Origin: Fidelibacterota bacterium
GTDB lineage: Bacteria > Marinisomatota > Marinisomatia > SCGC-AAA003-L08 > TMED6
DNA: 15,094 bases
Direction of reading: 5' to 3'
Assembly: GCA_014239355.1 (NCBI GenBank)
Contig: JAAZYZ010000046.1
Span: 1-15,094, forward strand
The notes below the pieces were generated by a model. That model made no database searches. It was given only the letters and a program-made list of their open reading frames with translations, and was not told where the DNA came from. Below are positions 7,910 to 14,229 of this stretch, piece by piece. The translations under genes and the position numbers were made by a program. Within the stretch, counting starts at the first letter, position 1. Every line of letters begins with the position of its first letter.

Positions 7910-8908
7910 TTACATTCCCAAATAAGCCTTAACTTGTTTTTCGATTTTATTTTTAAGTTTTTTATCTTCCTTTAGAGCGAGTTTAACTTTCTCTCTACCT
8001 TGTCCAATTTGATTATCTTCAAATGAGAACCAAGAACCTGTTTTAGCTACAATATTACCCTTAATAGCTAAATCAATCAAGTCCCCTTCATAGGATATAC
8101 CTTTACCATACATTATGTCAAATTCGGTCATTTTAAACGGTGGAGCAACTTTGTTTTTTACTATTTTAACTCTAGTTCTATTCCCAACAACCATATCCAT
8201 ATCTTTGATTTGACCTATTCTCCTTATATCAAGTCTTAAAGAAGAGTAAAATTTAAGTGCATTACCACCCGTAGTAGTTTCTGGGCTACCAAACATAACT
8301 CCAATTTTATGGCGAAGTTGATTAATAAAAAGAATTGTAGTATTTGTCTTACTAACAAGAGCTGTTAGTTTTCTAAGTGCTTGAGACATTAATCTAGCTT
8401 GAAGACCCATATGAGAATCTCCCATATCTCCTTCAATCTCAGCTTTTGGAGTTAAAGCAGCTACTGAATCAACCACTATAATATCCAAAGCCATTGATCT
8501 TACCCATGATTCAACAATTTCTAATGCCTGCTCACCACTATCGGGCTGCGATAATAATAAATCTTTAATATTTACACCTAATTTTTCAGCATAAGTTGGA
8601 TCAAGAGCATGTTCTGCATCTATAAAAGCTGCATAACCCTCATTCTTCTGAGCTTCTGCAATAATGTGTAATGCAAGAGTTGTTTTGCCAGATGATTCAG
8701 GACCATAAACTTCTATAACTTTCCCTCTTGGAACGCCGCCAATTCCTATGGCAGAATCTAATGAAATAGAACCAGTTGAAATAGCTCCTTTAGAATATTT
8801 TTTACCAACATCATCGGTTAATCTTACAACAGCCTCAGGATCTTTTGTTTGTTTTTTAATTTGTTCAATTGCAATCTCTATGGCTTTCTGTTTTTTATCT
8901 TGATCCAT
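7910..8908 (-). CDS. recA: Recombinase A
   Basis: RecA forms ATP-dependent filaments on single-stranded DNA, drives homologous strand exchange, and stimulates LexA-type self-cleavage. At 332 residues it has the complete ATPase core: Walker A GPESSGKT (69-76), DAEHALD with the catalytic Glu99 (97-103), Walker B region IIVVDS (143-148), loop L1 (about 156-168, [12 protein letters not shown]) and loop L2 (about 201-220) with [14 protein letters not shown]; the usual Asn of GNPE is Ser here. The N-terminal polymerisation helix is present. The protein ends in a lysine-rich [12 protein letters not shown] without the acidic tail seen in E. coli RecA (353 residues); short forms like this are known. 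A strong AAGGAG sits just before the ATG. cinA upstream is the common bacterial neighbour, but a 134-base leader suggests that recA can be transcribed separately. Confidence 0.98.
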   Translation of the reverse strand: MDQDKKQKAIEIAIEQIKKQTKDPEAVVRLTDDVGKKYSKGAISTGSISLDSAIGIGGVPRGKVIEVYGPESSGKTTLALHIIAEAQKNEGYAAFIDAEHALDPTYAEKLGVNIKDLLLSQPDSGEQALEIVESWVRSMALDIIVVDSVAALTPKAEIEGDMGDSHMGLQARLMSQALRKLTALVSKTNTTILFINQLRHKIGVMFGSPETTTGGNALKFYSSLRLDIRRIGQIKDMDMVVGNRTRVKIVKNKVAPPFKMTEFDIMYGKGISYEGDLIDLAIKGNIVAKTGSWFSFEDNQIGQGREKVKLALKEDKKLKNKIEKQVKAYLGM

Positions 8909-8912
8909 ATTG

Positions 8913-8918
8913 CTCCTT
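8913..8918 (-). promoter_or_regulatory. Ribosome binding site of recA
   Basis: AAGGAG on the minus strand, 4 bases before the ATG at 8908. It is one of the strongest Shine-Dalgarno matches in the window; many neighbours rely on overlap or have poor sites, which fits high expression of recA. Confidence 0.8.
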
Positions 8919-8945
8919 TTTAAAAATAGAATGAGTTGAATTTGA

Positions 8946-8975
8946 ATTTATAATTAATAATGTAAAATTATAAAT
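8946..8975. promoter_or_regulatory. Perfect 10-bp inverted repeat in the recA leader, candidate operator/promoter
   Basis: The leader between cinA and recA (8909-9042) contains ATTTATAATT, a 10-base spacer, then AATTATAAAT: two perfectly complementary 10-base arms with centres 20 bp apart, about two helical turns. On the recA strand the upstream arm contains TATAAT (8967-8972), a consensus -10 box, which would place transcription start some 50 bases before the recA ATG; I see no good -35 box at the right distance. A dyad over the -10 element is where a repressor site would lie. Neither E. coli-type (CTGT-N8-ACAG) nor Bacillus-type (GAAC-N4-GTTC) LexA boxes are visible in the leader. The arms are all A/T, so chance is a real alternative, and a stem-loop in RNA would be weak. 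A second TATAAT lies near 9030. Confidence 0.35.
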
Positions 8976-9042
8976 AAATACCTAATAGAATATAGTGAAT
9001 TCCAAAAAGCAAATAAATCAATATTATAATAAATTTTTACTT

Positions 9043-10248
9043 TTATTTCATTAAAGACCAAAGCATATATAAAGCCGCTTGCTTTGTCATTACTCTATGA
9101 GCTATTCTATCTACTCTAAAAACAAATTTTTTAGTAACTAACTTATCTAAGAATTTAACAGATATATAAACTGTACCAACAGGTTTCTTATCTGTACCAC
9201 CTGTTGGACCAGAAATTCCTGTACAAGCTATAGATATATCTGATTTAAATTTCTTTGAAATATTTAATGCCATTAATTCTGATACTTGTCTGCTAACTGA
9301 TCCAAAATTATCAAGCACATCTAAAGGTATATCTAAAATACTATGCTTAATAGAATTGTCATAAGCTACCACACTACCCAAAAAGAAATCTGAAGAACCA
9401 GGAATATCTGTAATTTTTTTAGCAATATAACCTCCTGTACAAGATTCAGATATAGACATTGTAAGTTTATTATTTTTAATTAATTTAGATAATTTAACTT
9501 CAAGTGTATCTTTATCTGTTCCGTATGCATAATCTGAAAGAAATTTTAATAAATCTTCTTTGATTAAGTTGATATCAAAACCTACCTCTAAATCGGTTAA
9601 TCTAATTTTTACTCCCTCATAGCTAGGCAAAAATGAAAAGTAAACATACTTATCATATTTTTTTATGAAGTCTTGCATTATATCTGAAAGTTTCGTCTCA
9701 TATATTCCTGAAGTATTAATAGTAACAATATTATTATCTATTATTTTTAATGATTTTTTTTCATTTAAATACAAGTCTAGCATTGAATTCATTTCTATTG
9801 GTACACCTGGCAAAATAACAAGTTCAGTATTCTTATACTTAAAATGCATACCTAAAGCTGTCCCTACATCATTATCTAAGGGAGTTGCTATATCTAAAAT
9901 TTTTGATTGACATTTTGGTAAATCTGCTTTATTGAATTTTTTAGATATTTTGATATGCCTATCTTCTAAAAATTTAAATTTTGATTTAAATAGATCGGAT
10001 AACGCTTGTTTAGTGACATCATCATGAGTAGGGCCTAAACCTCCAGTCACAAACACATAATCATAATCTTTATTAACAAACTTTTCAATTTTTTCTTTAA
10101 TTTTAAATATTTCATCCGGCACAGTTAGGTGGATAGTTGTTTTGATGTTTCTTTTAGTTAATTGTTTAGAAATTGAATTTGCATTCAAGTCAAGAGTATA
10201 ACCTTGCAGAATTTCATTACCTATTGTAAGTATTCCAGCTATTTTCAT
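9043..10248 (-). CDS. cinA: CinA family protein: NMN amidohydrolase with N-terminal COG1058 domain
   Basis: CinA combines two domains. The N-terminal MoCF/COG1058 domain (about 1-170, TGGLGPTHDD at 68-77, LPGVPIEMNSM at 146-156) acts on dinucleotides such as ADP-ribose in characterised members. The C-terminal PncC domain (about 250-401, SESCTGG at 267-273, VVAYDNSIK at 293-301, ACTGISGPTGGT at 341-352) deamidates nicotinamide mononucleotide to nicotinic acid mononucleotide for NAD recycling; Ser267 or Ser269 should be in the active-site region. At 401 residues it is full length. The start overlaps the pgsA stop as ATGA. cinA upstream of recA is a classical bacterial pairing, linked in some Gram-positives to competence, but nothing here shows a competence role. 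No terminator hairpin follows the stop, so readthrough into recA is possible. Confidence 0.95.
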   Translation of the reverse strand: MKIAGILTIGNEILQGYTLDLNANSISKQLTKRNIKTTIHLTVPDEIFKIKEKIEKFVNKDYDYVFVTGGLGPTHDDVTKQALSDLFKSKFKFLEDRHIKISKKFNKADLPKCQSKILDIATPLDNDVGTALGMHFKYKNTELVILPGVPIEMNSMLDLYLNEKKSLKIIDNNIVTINTSGIYETKLSDIMQDFIKKYDKYVYFSFLPSYEGVKIRLTDLEVGFDINLIKEDLLKFLSDYAYGTDKDTLEVKLSKLIKNNKLTMSISESCTGGYIAKKITDIPGSSDFFLGSVVAYDNSIKHSILDIPLDVLDNFGSVSRQVSELMALNISKKFKSDISIACTGISGPTGGTDKKPVGTVYISVKFLDKLVTKKFVFRVDRIAHRVMTKQAALYMLWSLMK

Positions 10249-10925
10249 ATATTTTTATTTCTATATTGATTGATATAATCAATTAAGCTGATTAAAGAAA
10301 GAATAAGCGTTAAATATAAAAGATAATCCAAATATAAAAGAACTGTGTCTTGTGTAGTATTATTTATCATTACATCAGAACTATACCTTTTTGGAAGTCG
10401 AGAAAAGCCTCCTAACAGTTGATATAATAAATACAAATGAATATAAATAATAAGCATTGTTGTTTTGATTTTTGCTATCAAATTTGTTTTTAATATAAAT
10501 CGATCTTTCCTTAATTTAATTTCTCTTAAAGTCGTAGCAATAAAATCTCTAAAAAGAAGTGACGCTAGAATTAAATAGATAATTGTATTTGGATGCAAAT
10601 TAAATATATATGAAAAATTCTTTGTTATAGGCGGCAATGAAGATAAATCGACATATATAGGAAAAGGAGGTTTAATCACAATACACAAACAGCCTAGAAA
10701 AATTAATATTTTATCAGCAAGAGGATCATATAATTTTCCAAATTTTGAAACAACATTAAATCTTCTAGCTAAAAACCCATCTAAAAAATCAGTAATAGAT
10801 GCAAAGAAAAAACAAGCTAAAGCTAAATAATAGTAATTATTAATAAATAAAAAGAAAAATACAGGAGCTATAAGCATCCTAGATATAGTAAGAAGATTAG
10901 GAATGTTTCTTAAAATAGGTGACAT
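10245..10925 (-). CDS. pgsA: CDP-diacylglycerol-glycerol-3-phosphate 3-phosphatidyltransferase
   Basis: PgsA makes phosphatidylglycerol phosphate from CDP-diacylglycerol and glycerol-3-phosphate in the inner membrane. The CDP-alcohol phosphotransferase signature is complete: Asp46, Asp49-Gly50, Ala53-Arg54, Gly63, Asp67 and Asp71, with the exact family spacing. The N-terminus NIPNLLTISRMLIAPV (7-22) is typical of PgsA, and FRDFIATTLRE (about 125-135) with AKIKTTM (about 150-156) fits the PgsA subgroup rather than phosphatidylserine synthase. At 226 residues it is longer than the usual 180-200 because of a loop around 84-115 and a hydrophilic insert around 175-190 before the last membrane segment. 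It starts 7 bases after the recR stop and overlaps cinA by ATGA. No clear ribosome binding site is seen. pgsA next to cinA and recA is a widespread arrangement. Confidence 0.93.
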   Translation of the reverse strand: MSPILRNIPNLLTISRMLIAPVFFFLFINNYYYLALACFFFASITDFLDGFLARRFNVVSKFGKLYDPLADKILIFLGCLCIVIKPPFPIYVDLSSLPPITKNFSYIFNLHPNTIIYLILASLLFRDFIATTLREIKLRKDRFILKTNLIAKIKTTMLIIYIHLYLLYQLLGGFSRLPKRYSSDVMINNTTQDTVLLYLDYLLYLTLILSLISLIDYINQYRNKNI

Positions 10926-10932
10926 AAAAATT

Positions 10933-11553
10933 TTACTTTATTTCAATTCTATCATCAATCGAGCTAGATAAGGTAGTTTGATCTACATGTTCTATAGTCC
11001 CGCCAATAGGAAGACCTCTTGCTAATCTAGTCACTTTTACAGGATAATCTTTTAATGATTCTGATACAAATAAAGCTGTAGAATCTCCTTCAATGCTAGC
11101 ATCTGTTGCAATAATAACCTCTTCAATATTTGAATCAGAACTTAACCGTAGCAGTAAAGACTCTATATTTAAATCCTCTTCATTAATTCCATCAATAGGA
11201 GATATTAAATTACCTAAAATATGATACTGCCCATTATAGCCAGTTCTTTCAAAAATAATGACATCAGAAGCTTTTTTTAACAGACATACTATTTTACTAT
11301 TTCTTGAATCATCTTCACAGACAACACATTCATTAAGCTCAGAATCATGATTTACATCAATAAAACAATGACATATTTTACATTCTGACATTTTTTCATT
11401 GAGATCATTTATATTGATAGAAAATGATTGTAAATATTCACTATCTGATTCTAGTAAAAAAACAGCTAATCTCTCAGCTGTTCTTCTTCCAATACCAGGC
11501 AACTTACTTAAATCAGTTATAACATTTTCTAATGTTTTAGGTATTGAGTCCAT
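10933..11553 (-). CDS. recR: Recombination mediator protein RecR
   Basis: RecR works with RecO (and RecF) to load RecA onto SSB-coated single-stranded gaps. The 206 residues show all family parts in order: helix-hairpin-helix LPGIGRRTAERLA (18-30), a four-cysteine zinc finger (Cys58, Cys61, Cys76, Cys79, with an extra Cys63), a Toprim domain with FERTG (101-105) and ATDASIEGDSTA (149-160), and the C-terminal TRLARGLPIGGTIEHVDQTT (175-194). The usual ATNPxxEG in the Toprim domain reads ATDASIEG. The start overlaps the ebfC stop in TAATG, with AGGA 6 bases upstream. The dnaX-ebfC-recR order is conserved in many bacteria and couples replication with recombination proteins. Confidence 0.97.
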   Translation of the reverse strand: MDSIPKTLENVITDLSKLPGIGRRTAERLAVFLLESDSEYLQSFSININDLNEKMSECKICHCFIDVNHDSELNECVVCEDDSRNSKIVCLLKKASDVIIFERTGYNGQYHILGNLISPIDGINEEDLNIESLLLRLSSDSNIEEVIIATDASIEGDSTALFVSESLKDYPVKVTRLARGLPIGGTIEHVDQTTLSSSIDDRIEIK

Positions 11554-11870
11554 TAAAATCCTGGTAAACCAGATGGAAGACCACCAGAAATTGTACCCAT
11601 TTTATCTTTACTTATTTCATCTACTTTATTTTGAGCTTGATTAATACACGTGATAATTAAGTCCTCTAATATTTCTTTATCATCACTCAAAAGTTCAGAA
11701 TCTATATCTATAGATAGAAGCTCTTTCTTTCCATTTAAAACTGCTTTTACAGCACCACCACCCGAACTACCTTCAATTTCCATAGATTCTAACTCTTTTT
11801 GAGTTTCCATCATCTTATTTTGCATATCTTGAGCCTGCTTCATAAGTTTTTTCATATTACCATTAAACAT
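11553..11870 (-). CDS. ebfC: YbaB/EbfC nucleoid-associated DNA-binding protein
   Basis: A small dimeric protein that binds DNA with tweezer-like helices and coats the nucleoid; in Borrelia it binds specific sites. The 105 residues match the family: LMKQAQDMQNKMMETQKELE (9-28) is the first helix, followed by the conserved EGSSGGGAVKAVLNGKKEL (33-51), the DSELLSDDKEILEDLI segment (57-72), a long second helix (70-90), and a Gly/Pro-rich tail ending LPSGLPGF. It lies between dnaX and recR, the standard position of ybaB. AGGAG 5 bases before the ATG overlaps the dnaX stop codon, so translation is likely coupled. Confidence 0.94.
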   Translation of the reverse strand: MFNGNMKKLMKQAQDMQNKMMETQKELESMEIEGSSGGGAVKAVLNGKKELLSIDIDSELLSDDKEILEDLIITCINQAQNKVDEISKDKMGTISGGLPSGLPGF

Positions 11871-11875
11871 ATTTT

Positions 11876-11880
11876 CTCCT
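11876..11880 (-). promoter_or_regulatory. Ribosome binding site of ebfC inside the dnaX stop
   Basis: AGGAG on the minus strand, 5 bases before the ebfC ATG. Its first two bases are the AG of the dnaX TAG stop (11879-11881), a typical coupled arrangement. Confidence 0.7.
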
Positions 11881-13516
11881 ATATATTATTTTCACCACTA
11901 AACTTTGTTTTTATGTCATTTAATAAGGGATGATCTTTTTCATCTTCTTCAGTTTTAATTTCAGATTTTATTTCTACATTAAATTTATGATTTGTTACTT
12001 CAAAAGCACTCTTCTTAATGAGGTCTTGATTATCATTTAAAGTTTTTTGAATGTAAGAATTATCTGTTTCTCCCAAATCAACAATAATGTTTTGATTATC
12101 TAAATAAACCTTTGCATCATCTAAAGAATTAGAAATTCTTTTATCATAAGAATCTATTACCTTAATGATTCTATCCCATTGTTTTTTAAAATCTCCTTCT
12201 TCATATAAATTAGAAACATTTTTATCTAAAGCTTCGGATTTAATATGATTATCTTCCCTAACTACTTTTGAAACAGATTTTTCATTAACTAACTTATTAG
12301 ATTCTATTTTTTCTTCAGATGCTTCTGACTCTTTAATGATATTTTCTTTTTGAACTGTTTCTACTTTAGAATTTACCATATCATTATCATTGTTAGATGA
12401 AAAGCTAGTCAATAAATCAGATATTTTTATAGATTCATCCATAACACTTAATTTTATAAATAATGATTCAAGAGCAATATTAGGTTGTAATAAATTTTTT
12501 GATTTTAACTCATAATTTTGAACTTGCTCTATCATTCGCATTATATCTACACTACTTACACAATCTTTATTTTTCTTAATCCATTCAATAGTTTCATTAT
12601 TTATAAAATCTTTATTATTATAACCAGAAATAGACATTAAACAGTTACTTAAAAATGTGTTGAATCCAGATATGAAATTATCTATTGAATAACCTGAGTT
12701 CATAACTTCTTTAATCTTTATTAATACAGATGATTGATCACTATTAATAATAAAGTTAAGTAAATCTAAATATACTTTATCTTCTATAATGCCCAAGGAT
12801 TCTTTAACTAAATCATAAGAAATTAATTGACCTGAATATGAAATAATCCTATCTAATATACTAAGAGAATCTCTAACACTTCCATCAGCTTTAAAAGCTA
12901 TAGTATTTAAAGCAATATCTTCATATTTAATATTTTCTTTATCAAGAATATTTGCCATATGTTCTGATAAAATATTATTTGTTATTTTTTTAAAATCAAA
13001 TCTTAAAGTTCTAGATAGTATTGTATCTGGAATTTTATGAGAATCTGTAGTTGCTAAAATAAATACTACGTTTTCAGGCGGCTCTTCTAATGTTTTTAGT
13101 AAAGCATTAAAAGCTTCTTTAGTTAACATATGAACTTCATCAATAATAAATATTTTATAATGACTAGAAATAGGAGGATATTTAACTGTTTCTTTTATTT
13201 CTCTAATTTCATCAATTCCACGATTAGATGCACCGTCTAATTCAATAACATCCAAACTTCTAGACTCTGTAATTTCAACACAATTTTGGCATGTCTCACA
13301 AGGAGAATTGTTCTCTTTTTTTAAACAATTTAATGTCTTTGATAAGACTCTTGCAGTAGTGGTCTTCCCAACACCTCTTAAACCTGAAAATAAATATCCA
13401 TGAGCTAATCGATTTGTGGAAATTGAATTGATTAATGTATCAACTATGTGAGGTTGACCAATAATTTCACTAAATTTTTGGGGTCTATATTTTCTTGATA
13501 ATACTTTATAATCCAT
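11879..13516 (-). CDS. dnaX: DNA polymerase III subunit tau (gamma/tau)
   Basis: DnaX is the ATPase of the clamp loader and, as tau, links polymerase cores to the helicase. Residues 1-240 form the AAA+ module: SRKYRPQKFSEIIGQ (7-21), Walker A GLRGVGKT (45-52), a zinc finger (Cys64, Cys73, Cys76, Cys79), Walker B FIIDEVHM (123-130), sensor 1 LATTD (154-158), arginine finger in LSRTLRF (167-173; the usual SRCQRF reads SRTLRF) and sensor 2 GSVRDSLS (212-219). A helical collar follows to about 360. Then comes a charged, low-complexity linker (about 365-440), and a short C-terminal domain (about 443-545). At 545 residues it is shorter than E. coli tau (643). The ATG is 12 bases from the 3' end of the SRP RNA and has no Shine-Dalgarno sequence. 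A possible frameshift signal near residues 440-446 is described under findings. Confidence 0.97.
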   Translation of the reverse strand: MDYKVLSRKYRPQKFSEIIGQPHIVDTLINSISTNRLAHGYLFSGLRGVGKTTTARVLSKTLNCLKKENNSPCETCQNCVEITESRSLDVIELDGASNRGIDEIREIKETVKYPPISSHYKIFIIDEVHMLTKEAFNALLKTLEEPPENVVFILATTDSHKIPDTILSRTLRFDFKKITNNILSEHMANILDKENIKYEDIALNTIAFKADGSVRDSLSILDRIISYSGQLISYDLVKESLGIIEDKVYLDLLNFIINSDQSSVLIKIKEVMNSGYSIDNFISGFNTFLSNCLMSISGYNNKDFINNETIEWIKKNKDCVSSVDIMRMIEQVQNYELKSKNLLQPNIALESLFIKLSVMDESIKISDLLTSFSSNNDNDMVNSKVETVQKENIIKESEASEEKIESNKLVNEKSVSKVVREDNHIKSEALDKNVSNLYEEGDFKKQWDRIIKVIDSYDKRISNSLDDAKVYLDNQNIIVDLGETDNSYIQKTLNDNQDLIKKSAFEVTNHKFNVEIKSEIKTEEDEKDHPLLNDIKTKFSGENNI

Positions 13517-13527
13517 AATATGATATA

Positions 13528-13796
13528 CTGTGCACCGAAAGTTGAATTCTCTGTTAGAAATAAAACAATTAAATAATTAGCTCATAAACAGTTTTTCTAC
13601 GGCACATAGAATTTTAATTTACCGCTGCTTCCTTCCAGATCTGACGGAGTTCAACTAAAAACTATTGCGCAGAGCTGTCTACTTCAACACTAATTAACTA
13701 ACTTCTTAAATCGCAGCAGAACCCTCCCTTCGGAATTCAACCCTGCATAAGCGGATTTCAGGTTACAGGGAACCGCTAACTCCCCACCTAGCACAG
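13528..13796 (-). ncRNA. ffs: Signal recognition particle RNA, large bacterial type (4.5S/scRNA)
   Basis: The RNA scaffold of the signal recognition particle binds Ffh and targets nascent membrane proteins. The S domain hallmark is clear: GTCAGATCTGGAAGGAAGCA on the minus strand (about 13626-13645) with its GGAA tetraloop at 13633-13636 and the AGCAG side of the internal loop. The 5' part carries the Alu domain of the Bacillus-like long form: GTGCTAGGTGGGGAGTTAGC and TCCCTGTAACC, then ATCCGC..TATGCAGGG. Helix 1 closes the ends: CTGTGC (13791-13796) pairs with GCACAG (13528-13533). The implied length, 269 bases, is close to the about 270 of Bacillus scRNA. Ends are set from this pairing and could be off by a few bases. 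No own promoter or terminator is evident, so it may be processed from a longer transcript that includes the small upstream ORF and dnaX. Confidence 0.95.
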
Positions 13797-13806
13797 TTTT
13801 TAAACA

Positions 13807-14148
13807 TTAACTTTTTTTAGATTCTTCGTAATCGCTTATATATTGAGGTTTCTTACTACTCTCTTTTTTTTTAGTCTTAGTGCTTTTTTTTGTTTTATAT
13901 GTTGAAAACGTATTTAAAAATAACGATTCAACTTCATCATTAAATATCTGAATAGTCTTTTCTAATCTAGATTGTAATTCATTATATACAACAGGACCGT
14001 ATTCTAATTCTATATTTTCTAATTTTTTATCTATATCAGCTAAAAGTTCATCTTTTTTATTCGCAGCTTTATTCTTGCTACCAATAATTTTTCTCATAGG
14101 TCTATTACCTAAAGTTTTTTTATTACCTATTCTCTTCTTCATTACCAT
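13807..14148 (-). CDS. Small lysine-rich protein of unknown function
   Basis: A 113-residue protein that I do not recognise. The N-terminus (1-32) is strongly basic (KKRIGNKKTLGNR and KIIGSKNKAANKK). The middle (33-82) looks helical and amphipathic with an acidic face (LLADIDKKLENIELEYG, then LEKTIQIFNDEVESLF). The tail (86-113) is again Lys/Ser-rich. There is no signal peptide or membrane segment. The basic-helical-basic layout suggests RNA, DNA or ribosome contact, but that is inference. Its stop lies 10 bases before the 5' end of the SRP RNA, so it probably shares the same transcript. The start is uncertain: ATG at 14148 has only a distant AGG, and a second ATG two codons later (14142) would serve equally well. 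A clean reading frame, codon use like its neighbours and a plausible promoter support a real gene. Confidence 0.6.
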   Translation of the reverse strand: MVMKKRIGNKKTLGNRPMRKIIGSKNKAANKKDELLADIDKKLENIELEYGPVVYNELQSRLEKTIQIFNDEVESLFLNTFSTYKTKKSTKTKKKESSKKPQYISDYEESKKS

Positions 14149-14193
14149 AAATATATTACCTAACTACTTAAAAGTTCTAATCAAAAACAAAAT

Positions 14194-14223
14194 AATATAA
14201 TGATATATAAAATAATCATTCAA
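14194..14223 (-). promoter_or_regulatory. Candidate promoter for the small ORF - SRP RNA - dnaX unit
   Basis: In the 81-base gap 14149-14229, TTGAAT (14218-14223) and TATATT (14194-14199) are separated by 18 bases, a fair match to a sigma-70 type promoter. Transcription would start some 40 bases before the small ORF. An imperfectly centred dyad, AATGAT-N10-ATCATT (14199-14220), overlaps both boxes. The gap is very AT-rich, so the match is suggestive only. No terminator hairpin for the upstream barrel gene is seen. Confidence 0.4.
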
Positions 14224-14229
14224 TATAAA

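Noticed and set aside
8909..9042. Rho-independent terminator after cinA or a riboswitch in the recA leader
   Set aside because: No GC-rich stem followed by a T-run is present; the only dyad is all A/T and sits near the middle of the leader.
9665..9910. Open frame on the plus strand opposite cinA
   Set aside because: Antisense to a conserved gene with composition typical of a shadow frame.
11399..11644. Open frame on the plus strand opposite recR and ebfC
   Set aside because: Antisense to two conserved genes; no independent support.
13316..13322. Slippery A-AAA-AAA heptamer in dnaX at codons 65-67
   Set aside because: It fits X-XXY-YYZ in the zero frame, but a shift here would truncate the protein after about 70 residues, inside the ATPase domain. 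It shows that A-runs arise by chance in this AT-rich sequence.
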